Source: Aurantiochytrium sp. KH105
Taxonomy: Eukaryota; Sar; Bigyra; Thraustochytrida; Thraustochytriidae
Direction: 5' to 3'
Length of the DNA stretch: 64,000 nt
Assembly: GCA_003116975.1 (NCBI GenBank)
Contig: BGKB01000158.1
Span: forward strand, 107,923 to 171,922
Shown here: piece after piece, positions 38,719-48,300 of the stretch
Numbering within the stretch: the stretch's first letter is position 1
How the letters are laid out: each line of letters begins with the position of its first letter
Notes under the pieces: model-generated
The model's database searches: none
What the model saw: the letters and a program-made list of their open reading frames with translations, nothing else
What the model was told of the DNA's origin: nothing
Program-made: the position numbers and the translations under genes

Positions 38719-39546
38719 CTGCTTTGCATAAACTTGAACGAACAAAAGAATCAGAAGTAGAAGTCTGTCGAGGGCTCCCGGTCTAGCTTTGGTTTAGATC
38801 ACCAATGGAGAAAGAGTCACGCGAGAAAGTCAGGATTTGAGGAGGAAGGCCGCTAAACCAGGCCCACGTAGACCAGGCCACGTTCACGACAAGCTTGGCC
38901 CAGACTCATGCAGCAAAGTTCAACCTTCGCCAGTGCCCACCCACGGTGGCCGCAAACCCGGCTTTATCAACAAAGGAGAAGAGAGAAAAGCACGCCCGGG
39001 CCCCTCGGCCGAGGCGCGCACCGTGCGCAGGCAGGCCAGCGAGCCTCGCCGCCCGCCGCTGCTGCTCTCCGTCCTCTTCGCCGTCGTTGTCCTCTTCGCC
39101 GTCTGCTCCAGGACCGGCCGGCTGCGGATAGCGGGAGCGAAGAGAGCGAAGAGGCCTATTTTTGCCTGGTAAAAAGGCCCCAAAAAAGTAAAAATCATAC
39201 CCTACTACACATTTTTTTTTATAAAAAGGGAAAGCCCAAGCTTGGGCTTCTTCGATCGTTCCGCTCGTTGCCGCACGGCACGGCACAAGCCTGCTTGGAG
39301 GGAGCAAAGCGCGATCGATCACCAGCGCAGACTCTACTCGGGCAAGACTTGAGGAGGAGCAGCAGGCAGCAAGGGGAGAAGAGAGCGGCTTCTTTGGTGT
39401 GCCTCGTACGCGTGGCCCGAGAAAGACTGCGGCGATCTCCATTACAGACGCAAGAACTCTTCTTGCGCAGCAGCGTCCTAGACCTGTGCGAGGCAAATCC
39501 CCAAGGCTGTCGTACTACTACTACTCCAAAAGCTTCAAGGACAAAG
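38719..39546. promoter_or_regulatory. Divergent intergenic region with a TATA box and long palindrome
   Basis: This 828-bp region separates the DHHC gene and the NTF2-like gene. It has a strong TATA-type sequence and an 18-bp palindrome near 39220-39249. Open frames here (for example 38908 to the downstream gene) lack recognisable protein and probably reflect composition. The rest, apart from the TATA-palindrome core, shows nothing else. Confidence 0.5.
39220..39249 (+). promoter_or_regulatory. Candidate core promoter: TATAAAAAGGG followed by an 18-bp palindrome
   Basis: TATAAAAAGGG at 39220-39230 is followed one base later by the perfect palindrome AAGCCCAAGCTTGGGCTT (39232-39249). A TATA-driven start would lie near or just after the palindrome, about 300 bp before the ATG at 39547. 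Transcript start is unknown. Confidence 0.5.
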
Positions 39547-40194
39547 ATGACGTCCCCTGCAGAGCGACGCGTCGCGAGGTTCGCAGCTCACTTCCAGACG
39601 GAAAGGCAGACGCAAATGAACAAGACCGTGCAGCGCCAGAACACTGCAGCTGCGAGTGAAGGCGAGGTGGCCAAGGATGGCGAAGACGTGCGCAAGATCT
39701 TTGAAGCAGACGGCGTCGACGTGTACAATGGAGCGCTCACGAACCCGGGTACTTCACGCACGCTTGATATGTGGCACCGCGCGCTCGAGTGCGGTCTCAA
39801 GGGTGCCGACCAGGACATGCTGGAAATCCTCGAAGACATCATGGACGATAATGTCGTCTTTCTCGCGCCCACCTATTGGAAGGAGCGCCGCAGCAAGGAG
39901 TTTATCAAGTACGCACTCGTCGGAGTCACCAAGGCCTTCAAGAACTTCAAGTACACCAGGATTTTCCTCAACGATAAGGGCTTTGCTCTCGAGTTTGAGT
40001 GCAACGTTGAGACCGAGGATGGGCCTTTTCTCCGTGGAGTTGACATGGTGACTGTCGACACCGCCACGGGAAAGATCACCCGCTTCGAGGTCATGTGCCG
40101 TCCTCCCAAGGCCGTCCTCAAACTACTCGATTTTCAGACCGCCTTTATGCGAAAGATGGGACTCATCCCACCTGCCAAGAACAAGTCCAAGTAA
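39547..40194 (+). CDS. NTF2/SnoaL-like small protein
   Basis: The 215-residue protein starts at the ATG at 39547 (A at -3). The frame is open upstream to 38908, where another ATG exists, but a TATA box at 39220 and non-protein-like composition favour the later start. About residues 55-190 look like an NTF2-like cone fold: DMWHRALECGL, MDDNVVFLAPTYWKERRSKEF, FKYTRIFLNDKGFALEFEC, GVDMVTVDTATGKITRFEV and CRPPKAVLKL. The last resembles the end of SnoaL-like proteins. Members include small-molecule isomerases, cyclases and binding proteins, so substrate and role cannot be named. The N-terminus is charged, without an obvious signal peptide. Two AATAAA signals follow the stop. Confidence 0.6.
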   Translation: MTSPAERRVARFAAHFQTERQTQMNKTVQRQNTAAASEGEVAKDGEDVRKIFEADGVDVYNGALTNPGTSRTLDMWHRALECGLKGADQDMLEILEDIMDDNVVFLAPTYWKERRSKEFIKYALVGVTKAFKNFKYTRIFLNDKGFALEFECNVETEDGPFLRGVDMVTVDTATGKITRFEVMCRPPKAVLKLLDFQTAFMRKMGLIPPAKNKSK

Positions 40195-40196
40195 AA

Positions 40197-40213
40197 AATA
40201 AACAGTCAATAAA
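40197..40213 (+). terminator. Paired AATAAA polyadenylation-type signals after the NTF2-like gene
   Basis: AATAAA occurs at 40197 and 40208, immediately after the stop codon at 40192-40194. Whether this organism uses AATAAA is not established from the window. Confidence 0.35.
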
Positions 40214-40453
40214 CCAGCTTGGGCTGCTTAGTAAACTTGCGCGTGCTTTGAGGCAATCATCAATTTTTTGTTATTTTGTTTTTCTGTTCTCTTGTGTGTT
40301 CTTTTTTCTCGTCCTAGATTTGATTTGGCCGTTGATCGATCCCGGGGCCGCCCAAAACTCACCGTCAATGTTAGCTTGTGTAGCGAGGAGGTTGACTTGA
40401 TTTGGGCTCCCAAAGCAAAGCCGGACCATGCATATCTCACGGGCTGAGTGGCG

Positions 40454-43400
40454 ATGGCTGCTGAGCCGCGGGCATGGTGTCACCGTATAACATTTGCACT
40501 CTTGGTGCTTGCTGCGTCGACGGGTGTCGCGGTTTGGCTTGCAGCGCGCGATCAGATCGTGTTCTGCAAGGCTGGCACATACTTTTTCGCCGAACGCGAT
40601 ATTTGCTTGCAGTGCGCGGCCGGAACGTACAGCAGCGACAACTGGACAGCTTGCGAGCCCTGCGCTGCTGGCAGCTTTTGCAGCGTTGGAGCTGCAAGTC
40701 CAACAGAAAACGAGTGCCCACGCGGATCATTTTGCCCCAAAGGAGCCGCACATCCTGCCCCATGTCCAAGGGGTCGCTATGGGGCACAAGCAGGTCTTAC
40801 GACGGCGAATTGCTCAGGACCTTGCGATCCCATGCCCGGTTCCTATTGCGAACTCGGCAGTGTTGGTCCTCAAGATTGGGAATTGTGTCCCGTGGGCCAC
40901 TTTTGCTCCGGGAGCAACCCGGAACGCTGTCCGGCGGGTCGCTATGGCGCTCAGACGGGGCTCGCAACATCTGAATGCTCCGGAGAATGCCCTGCAGGCG
41001 CATTCTGTGAAGCTGGCTCTGCCAACGCGAGTGTTCCGTGTCCCGCAGGGTTTTATTGTCCTTTGGGGGCGAGCGCACCTCTTCCCTGCGAGGCTGGTTG
41101 CTATTGCACGCAAGGATCAGGCACAGCTTGCCCGGACAAATGCCCTAGCGGAACGCATTGCCCTGGTCAGGACGTAGACGCAAGTCAGCCATGTCCAGCT
41201 GGCTCGGGATGCCCAGACGGAATAGCGCTTCCTTGTGCACCAGGCAGCTACTGTCCCGAAGGCGCATGGAGCGTCGAGCAAGTCATCTGCCCCAAGGGAT
41301 TCTACTGTCCTGCTACCTCCGCATCACCCGTGCCGTGTCCATCTGGTAGCTTTGGAAATGAAACGGGAATGGCCAACGAAACCAAGGCTTGTCGCTTCCC
41401 ATGCCCTCCAGGATACTATTGTCCACCTGGAACTTCTGATGAAAGTATTCTTCCCTGCCCTGCAGCTTATTGGTGCCCGCAGAGCACACCTGGCGAATAT
41501 CTCGTGGAAGAGGATGGTTCATATCAAATCAAGCCAATGGATGATTTTAAATGTCCTGGAGGACTCCGCGTTTCGCGCACACGCAACACCATGATTCTCG
41601 GTTGCTATTGCAATTATACAGGGGCCGTAGACCCCGACTGTGCATGTCCCGCTGGCTATTACTGTCCTCCTGGCACGACCCCGGAAACGGTGCGTGCCTG
41701 TCCATTTAATCATTACTGTCCTGAAGGGAGCGCACTTCCAATCTTGTGCGAAGAGCCGGGGTATTACTGCTCGCGTTACAGCACGACTCCACGCTTTCGC
41801 ACCGTTCGCGCCGAGCTCTCACTCTATGCTCTCACAAACGGTCTTGCTATCGAACAGAACAACTCCGGACTTTCGGACCTCGCCGAGGCGTTCGCGAGTC
41901 GCCAAGGCATATCAACTAATGAGGCTGTCGTTGAACTCCGCACAAACAATCTTCCCGTTTACTCTGTTGAGCGCGGGATTGCAGAGCTACGCCTTGACCT
42001 ATACTCGCGAGGTCTCTCTCGTTTACCCAACGTTCTCTCCACATGCCAGATCGACGACGAGGGAGCCAGCATTGGCAGAGTCCGCGACGTTTGGGAGATT
42101 CCTCTTGCAAACAACTCAGCAGATCCTGAAGTCCACGTCGGGGAGGTCGTCTATCCGGTTCCTCGAGACTATCCAACGGGAAATTCGTTTGCTTTTTGCC
42201 TCACGTACGTTTCTGGCTCCGGGGGGTTGCGGACGACGTTTACAGAACGCTTTTCCGTGACGCGGAGTTTCGCTGCCCTCCGTCAATGGCAAATTGTGTC
42301 GGGTCTTCTGTGGCCAGGTCTACTTGGCTGGGCTTTCGTTTTCTGTACACGAAAATTGCGTGCCAAAAAGGGCTTCAAGCCAGAAAGGAGAAAGAATCTC
42401 GAGTTCGAGCGCTTCCGCTCGTATCACGCACGCTTCAAACCTCGCCCTGTGGACACGGTTTTCGCGATATGTATGTTCGCGCTCGACACGCCTTTGGTGC
42501 TGCTGACCTTCTCCCCGCCTTTGGACTATTCATACTCGTTGATTTTGTGTGTCTACGCAACAGTAGGCATGCTCCTCACTCAAAGAGGCGACGAGGATGT
42601 AATTTTGGCGCCGTTTTTCGAGCAGCTCCTTGGCCCTATCATGAGTGTGCTCCTTTACACGAGCACGGCGTGTCCGTACACGTCAGAGTCAGAGTTCCTT
42701 GACAAGATTGTGCTCCAAGGCTTGCAGTGCTGGTGGGATCCCCGTCACGCGATTATCGCCGCACTCGGCCTCGTGTTGGCAACTCGATATTTCGAACAGG
42801 CTTACGCCTTTGCTGCACGCAAATCTGGCATCGAGCGTGTTGCGCTTCCGGTCGTTCCTGCTTTCGATGTTCTCATGCTTTTTGTCCGGATGTGGCTTGC
42901 AGTAGCGCAGGCCCTTGGCAATCTTGCCAATCTGGGCCTGGTGCTAGCGCCATTGCTAGCCGTATTACTGCTCGGGCTTGTAGTCCTTCCTGTCCAAGTC
43001 AAGCAGCAACCTTATTTTGGGACGCCCTTTGCACATCGTGTCAATGATGTGGTTGCTGGCAATTTGGCTTCACAACTTGTTGCGGCCATTGTGACCGTAA
43101 TTGCTCGAGGCTGGTCCTATGCACACCTCTTCTTCGTGCCCTGCACGTGGGCTTGCATGTTTGCCATCAATGGCAAGCGCTCGAAATGGTCCACGAAACG
43201 GCTCAAACGTCGCTTGGCGGATTCGCTCACACCTGAAGATGAGGACGTTGCCTTTGCCTATGCGCATGAGTATGGCCTCACTTCAGGCTTTACGCATCGC
43301 ATTCTGCGATCGCTTGGCAAAAGCGGCCAAAACGCCGCAGCGCTTCGACTCGAAAAGCTCTGCGTGCAGGCGGCTTTACAGCAAGCGAACGCTAATGTCA

Positions 43401-45160
43401 ACATTATGGCATTAAAAGCACGCGACGTGATTTTTCCTGCAGCATCCTCGAGCGTTTTCATGTCGAGCGCCTGGACGCACGTAAAAGTGCTGAACTTGCA
43501 CGAACTCAAGGTCGACGATGCCACTGCAAGCCGTCTGTTTGACGCTCTCTCGTCGCTGGGGAACGTCTCCGACCTTGATCTTTCGGAGAATCTCTTGACG
43601 CTCGACTCTGTAGTTCCTTTTCTTCGTGATGTTCTTCCATTCCATCCCGGTCTTGCCCGTGTGAATTTGCTGCACAACGCTGGCGTCTTACCGTTTCAGA
43701 TCAGTCCCGCCAAGGTATTGTGCCCTCTCTTTGCAAGCACCCGGAGCTGTCTTTCGGCCCTCTGTCTTCATGAGCGAGCTTTATTCAATGCGCGCTGGAC
43801 CGTCAAGATCCATCGCTACCATCGTGACCGAGCCACGTGCGACTGGATGTATGAGCTTGTCAGCGGTCTTCTTGAGCAACCAAATGTGGATCTTCGTCTC
43901 GTGTTGGGGCGCGGTCCACAACTGCAGCAGGAGGCTATGCGGGCTATTATGGAGTGTGACAGTGCAGGGGAACGCGTCGCCAACATTCAAGTTGACGATC
44001 ACACTATAGATTTTGCAAACGACGAGAAGCTTGTTGCATTGGCCCATGTCGATGACCCCACGCTCCTCGTCACGTGCGCGACACGAATGCCACGGCTTGT
44101 GGAAATCGACATTTCGTACGAATCCACTCAGCGCTTGGGAGGCTTTGATTTTGTGCAGAAATTGGCAGAAGGAATCTCCAAAAGGATTCGCTTGGTTCGC
44201 GTCCGAGATCAGTTTGTGGACTTTGACATCAAAGACGAAAATCTTAGTCTCTGCGGACGGGAGCTTTGGGACGAAGATGCTCCGATCGTGGCCAGGCTGT
44301 TAACGTTCTGTCCTGCGAGATCAGATCTTCAGCTCGAGGGGAATCGTTTCGGAGATCGAGGCATTCCTGTGATTGTTGCAAGCGCGCTTGCGGGTGGCAA
44401 ACTTCGCCGACTGAGCCTCGGCTCTTGGAAACTTGGCAATCGTTTGCGCATGGCTGGCGCCGCAGCACTTGCGGAATTGCTCTTTGCTGGTTCTTCACAT
44501 TCGACTCTGCGTGAGCTAGATCTTCGACATAATCAAATCGGACCCATCGGTTGCCGTGAGCTTGTGCAATCGCGCTCGCTTGGGCAGCTGCGCGTTCTGA
44601 GTCTATGCGGAAACGCCGTGAGCGACGAGGGTGCACAGGCATGCGCCGAAATGCTACGTACGAATCGCGGACTCCACACTTTACGGCTATGTCGAAGTCG
44701 AATATCGCCGCAGGGAGCTCAGGCAATTGCGGAGGCTCTCTGTGTGAACAATACGCTCAAAGAGCTTTATCTCGACTGGAATGAAATTGTCGACGAGGGC
44801 TGCCTTGCTTTCGCGCAAAATATGCCCTCCTTCAGAGGCTTACGGGTCCTCGCAGTGGAGAACAACATGATTGGCGACCAAGGCGCCCTGGGTCTCTCAG
44901 ATCTGGGCAATCTGGAAGAATTGTATCTAGGATACAATCAGATTGGTGACGGTGGAGTTTTGTCGTTGCGCGACGCCTTGGCAGATGCTTCACATCGCGC
45001 CCCGCGTCTTTCAGTTCTCTCGCTTACAGGAACTGCCGTGGCTCATTTGGGTGACGAGATGCTTCGCGTCGCGACAACCTCTATTCAAGTTGATCTCGAG
45101 TACAAGGCCATCAAGCAGGTGCGCAACAGGCACCTCGACAGTTCACGACGCGATGAATAA
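40454..45160 (+). CDS. Receptor-like protein: GCC2/GCC3 Cys-rich ectodomain, multi-pass membrane region, cytosolic LRRs
   Basis: The ATG at 40454 gives 1568 residues. An N-terminal hydrophobic segment (about 10-30) is a signal peptide or anchor. Residues about 36-450 are a Cys-rich array of C-x-AGxYC/CPxGxxC words like GCC2/GCC3 (ephrin-receptor-like) repeats, with several N-glycosylation sequons (NWT, NCS, NET). Roughly six membrane segments lie between about 615 and 910. The C-terminal half has leucine-rich repeats of the ribonuclease-inhibitor type, for example LRELDLRHNQIG, LKELYLDWNEIVDEG and LEELYLGYNQIGDGG (about 1310-1530). The layout suggests a surface sensor with an intracellular LRR domain. 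No kinase or other effector domain was found. Ligand and pathway are unknown. Confidence 0.75.
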   Translation: MAAEPRAWCHRITFALLVLAASTGVAVWLAARDQIVFCKAGTYFFAERDICLQCAAGTYSSDNWTACEPCAAGSFCSVGAASPTENECPRGSFCPKGAAHPAPCPRGRYGAQAGLTTANCSGPCDPMPGSYCELGSVGPQDWELCPVGHFCSGSNPERCPAGRYGAQTGLATSECSGECPAGAFCEAGSANASVPCPAGFYCPLGASAPLPCEAGCYCTQGSGTACPDKCPSGTHCPGQDVDASQPCPAGSGCPDGIALPCAPGSYCPEGAWSVEQVICPKGFYCPATSASPVPCPSGSFGNETGMANETKACRFPCPPGYYCPPGTSDESILPCPAAYWCPQSTPGEYLVEEDGSYQIKPMDDFKCPGGLRVSRTRNTMILGCYCNYTGAVDPDCACPAGYYCPPGTTPETVRACPFNHYCPEGSALPILCEEPGYYCSRYSTTPRFRTVRAELSLYALTNGLAIEQNNSGLSDLAEAFASRQGISTNEAVVELRTNNLPVYSVERGIAELRLDLYSRGLSRLPNVLSTCQIDDEGASIGRVRDVWEIPLANNSADPEVHVGEVVYPVPRDYPTGNSFAFCLTYVSGSGGLRTTFTERFSVTRSFAALRQWQIVSGLLWPGLLGWAFVFCTRKLRAKKGFKPERRKNLEFERFRSYHARFKPRPVDTVFAICMFALDTPLVLLTFSPPLDYSYSLILCVYATVGMLLTQRGDEDVILAPFFEQLLGPIMSVLLYTSTACPYTSESEFLDKIVLQGLQCWWDPRHAIIAALGLVLATRYFEQAYAFAARKSGIERVALPVVPAFDVLMLFVRMWLAVAQALGNLANLGLVLAPLLAVLLLGLVVLPVQVKQQPYFGTPFAHRVNDVVAGNLASQLVAAIVTVIARGWSYAHLFFVPCTWACMFAINGKRSKWSTKRLKRRLADSLTPEDEDVAFAYAHEYGLTSGFTHRILRSLGKSGQNAAALRLEKLCVQAALQQANANVNIMALKARDVIFPAASSSVFMSSAWTHVKVLNLHELKVDDATASRLFDALSSLGNVSDLDLSENLLTLDSVVPFLRDVLPFHPGLARVNLLHNAGVLPFQISPAKVLCPLFASTRSCLSALCLHERALFNARWTVKIHRYHRDRATCDWMYELVSGLLEQPNVDLRLVLGRGPQLQQEAMRAIMECDSAGERVANIQVDDHTIDFANDEKLVALAHVDDPTLLVTCATRMPRLVEIDISYESTQRLGGFDFVQKLAEGISKRIRLVRVRDQFVDFDIKDENLSLCGRELWDEDAPIVARLLTFCPARSDLQLEGNRFGDRGIPVIVASALAGGKLRRLSLGSWKLGNRLRMAGAAALAELLFAGSSHSTLRELDLRHNQIGPIGCRELVQSRSLGQLRVLSLCGNAVSDEGAQACAEMLRTNRGLHTLRLCRSRISPQGAQAIAEALCVNNTLKELYLDWNEIVDEGCLAFAQNMPSFRGLRVLAVENNMIGDQGALGLSDLGNLEELYLGYNQIGDGGVLSLRDALADASHRAPRLSVLSLTGTAVAHLGDEMLRVATTSIQVDLEYKAIKQVRNRHLDSSRRDE

Positions 45161-45161
45161 A
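45156..45161 (+). terminator. AATAAA overlapping the stop codon of the receptor-like gene
   Basis: AATAAA overlaps the TAA stop codon at 45158-45160. A 14-bp tandem duplication (AACCAACAAGGAGG, copies at 45163 and 45177) follows directly. Use as a polyadenylation signal is unproven. Confidence 0.3.
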
Positions 45162-45341
45162 AAACCAACAAGGAGGAACCAACAAGGAGGCCCATTTCTA
45201 GAAATAAAAGTTTAGGGGAAATAAGGCAAATACTAGACCATAGAAAGTAATCACCAAGCCAGGAAGAGGAAAACATTTACTAGGGGCTTGGCTAGCTAGC
45301 TTTAGGCCAAAGTACGATCATACAAGAACTCGTTGCTGAAT

Positions 45342-48300
45342 CTAGAACATGCCTCCAAAGAGCTGATCAACACCCCCTACCGTGATGTTAAGCTCTTTGC
45401 AGACGAGGACTAAAATATCTCGGGTCACAGTGCGGTCCAATGTCAAACAATTTACCAGAACGGAGACGCAGACCTTGAGCTCTGGCACCAGCACCAGCAT
45501 GGAGCCTCCAAACGCATGATGAACGAGCATGCGGATGCCAGTATCTGGCATGATAAAGACTTGAAGTCCAAGACTCCACGCCATTTCACCATAGAGTGGA
45601 CTGGTCTCCGTACGAAGAGGACCGTAAGAAAGTCTTTTCACAAGCTTGCCCGAGGCTGGCTTGTAAAAAAAACTTGCTGCAACACTGGCAAGTCCTCGCG
45701 CCGTTCCAAAAGCGCCGAAGCTTGGCACAGGACTCTCGCGAAGCCCCGAAGCATTTACACAGCATGGATCCAGCAAAGCGCCGTTGGGTAACTTCACACC
45801 GGGCGGCAGAGGACTCTCTGTGTCCTCTTCGTCGTCCGCATCAATCTCGGCATCAACATTGACGTCGTCTTTTTGCTCGTCATCGTCATCATCATGTTCG
45901 CTGCCACTGTCGAGCGACGCAGCAGGAAGATTAAGGGCGGCGTTATTCTTTTCGCCATCTGTTTCTTTGCCCATCTGAATTTCAGTTTTCCGGGTCGTGA
46001 AACCCTTAAATGCACCCTCTTGCGAGCTGCTGCGTTCGACATTGACTTCCTCAGGACGGGAAGTTGCATTTTTGGCCGACCACGTCGTCTTTTGGGTCCG
46101 CGTGAGCGAGGGAGCTTCGCTTGGCAAGTCTTTGCGACCGCTTTCTGCCTTGCGTTCGGGTCTTTCAGCGCTGAAAGAGGCAGCGGCGGCGGTGCCGCCG
46201 CCCATGGCCATTGAGCGGACAAACCCCGCAAATCCATTCGAAAGCTCGGCGCAACGCCCATTTGAAGCCATTGACGAAGCACAAAGATGCACTTCCTCGA
46301 AAGACGACTGAGCAACCCTCTGCGCGTAGATCGCGTCAATTGAGTTCTCCTTTACAGCTTCGAGAAGACCAGCCATGATGTATCCACTCGTGAAAATGGT
46401 GTAGTGCGCCTTGCTGCGATCCGCATCTCGTCGTGAACGCATCGCGGAAGTGTCTTGCAGCTTCGCCTTGAGCGAAGAATAATCCCGCAAGCTGTTGACC
46501 GATGTTGTCGCGGGAACAATGTCACGAATATTGCTCGCATAGCTAAGAAGATCTTCGATGGTCACCGACTTGTCCGCAAAGTCAGACCAGTGCTTGCAAA
46601 TAGGATCTTTAGGGTCAAGCGTGCCCTTGTCAATGAGATCCAAAATGTCTACAACGAGTACCACGCGAGTGAGATCCATGAGCGGAAATACTGTGCTCGA
46701 GCTTACTCGCACAGGACTCAGCTCATCCTGGACGCCAGCAAAGGTGTCCACCACAACCTTATCTCCCATCATGACACAAACTTGCGCCCCAAGAAAGGTG
46801 TCGGCGGCGAAACCGTGACTCTCAGGAAGCGCGAGCTCATGCGAAGCGTCAGACTGGGCGCGGGAAAGAAGTTGCGCCACTTTCCCCTGGAGGAATTGCG
46901 GTGAGCGCGGGGTCTGCACAGCTGGTGGCAAAGCTTGAGGACTGCTCCTCTGCGTGGCGGCGTCTGCGGCCTCTTGCATCTTGTAGTGCATAAGACCAAG
47001 CTTGGCGTAATCGCCAAGGATATCGACATAACTAATGGGGGCGTCAAGAGTCGTGCAGAGTCCACGAATGAGACCCAATACACGAAAGAGAAAGATGAGA
47101 GAGTCGGGGAAGCCCGAAAAGTAGCGACCCTCCTTGGCAGGATCGCGCTCAAGGTCTGCTGCCCGCTGCGCTTTACGACGCTTGCGGAACTGGGCCTGCG
47201 ACTGCCGCTGCGACTTGCGGTCACCCGTGTCGCGAAGAAGGTGAGCGAAAAACTCGAGATCACGCTCAGGATGTACGTCCGATTGCGAGTTCTTGTAACC
47301 AATGCTAGCGATCGCCTCTGCGAGACCCGACACACTAATGTTTGCAATGCTGTTGACGAGGCGGCAATATCCTACCCGAATCGGGTCTTCGAGAGTGACG
47401 ACCATGCCAAAGTCGAGAAGAACGGGCCGCGCCATACCATCATCCGAAACCGAGACCATGAGGTTGCCGGGATGCGGGTCTGCGCTGGTGAAGCCGTCGA
47501 CAAAAATCATGCACGCATACGATTGCACGACCCGTCTAACGAGCGCTGCGCGATCGACGCCAAAGAGAGCAAGCTGCTCGAGGTCTGTGATTTTAAAACC
47601 TTGTATAAAGGTCATACAAAAGGCGCGTCGCCCCACGAGCCCGCGCACAGGTCGTGGTACGAGGACATGACTTCCTCGGCAGGCAGCGTCCAAATAGTCA
47701 TCATCGGCGTCTGCGATGAGGCCGACCTGGCGCAGATTGCGGCGGACCGTCGCGAGGTTAGACGACTCCACGTTAAAGTCGAGCTCCTTGACCATTTCCG
47801 TCTCCCATGCGCGAAGAAGCGTCTTGGCAATGGCGAAACGCGGGTTCAGCCAGGCAATGAGACGGATGATGCGCCGAAAAGCTACAACGTCCGAGAGCAT
47901 AATGGCCTCAATACCTTCATGTTGCACCTTGACAGCTACCTCAAGCGGCGTTGATATAGTGGGGATAACATTGGGGCGCAAGACAGCACGATGAACCTGA
48001 GCGATGCTTGCGCTGGCCATTGGCTCGGGCTCGAAGGACTCAAACAGCTTTTCAATCTTGTGTCCGAACTCTTGCTCGATGCAGCGTTCCACGTATTTAA
48101 AGCGGTCGGCAGGCAAGTCGTCCTGAAGTTTAGCGAGTACTGTCGCCCAGCGTGGAGGAATGATGTCGGCTCGGCTGCCGATGTACTGTCCGAACTTGAC
48201 AAAGACGCTGCGCAGTGCCAAAATTTCGTTGCATGCAAAAGGGGCCATGATCAAATCCAAACTTTGGAAAATCCGTGTGCTAGCTGTTGTCCCCATGCCC

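Noticed and set aside
38908-39546. Upstream start (ATG at 38908) giving a 428-residue version of the NTF2-like protein
   Set aside because: The extra part crosses a strong TATA box and the 18-bp palindrome and reads as Arg/Ser-rich, non-conserved sequence.
46935-47954. 339-residue open frame on the plus strand inside the ABC1 fusion gene
   Set aside because: It lies opposite the strongly conserved kinase domain and has no family features of its own.
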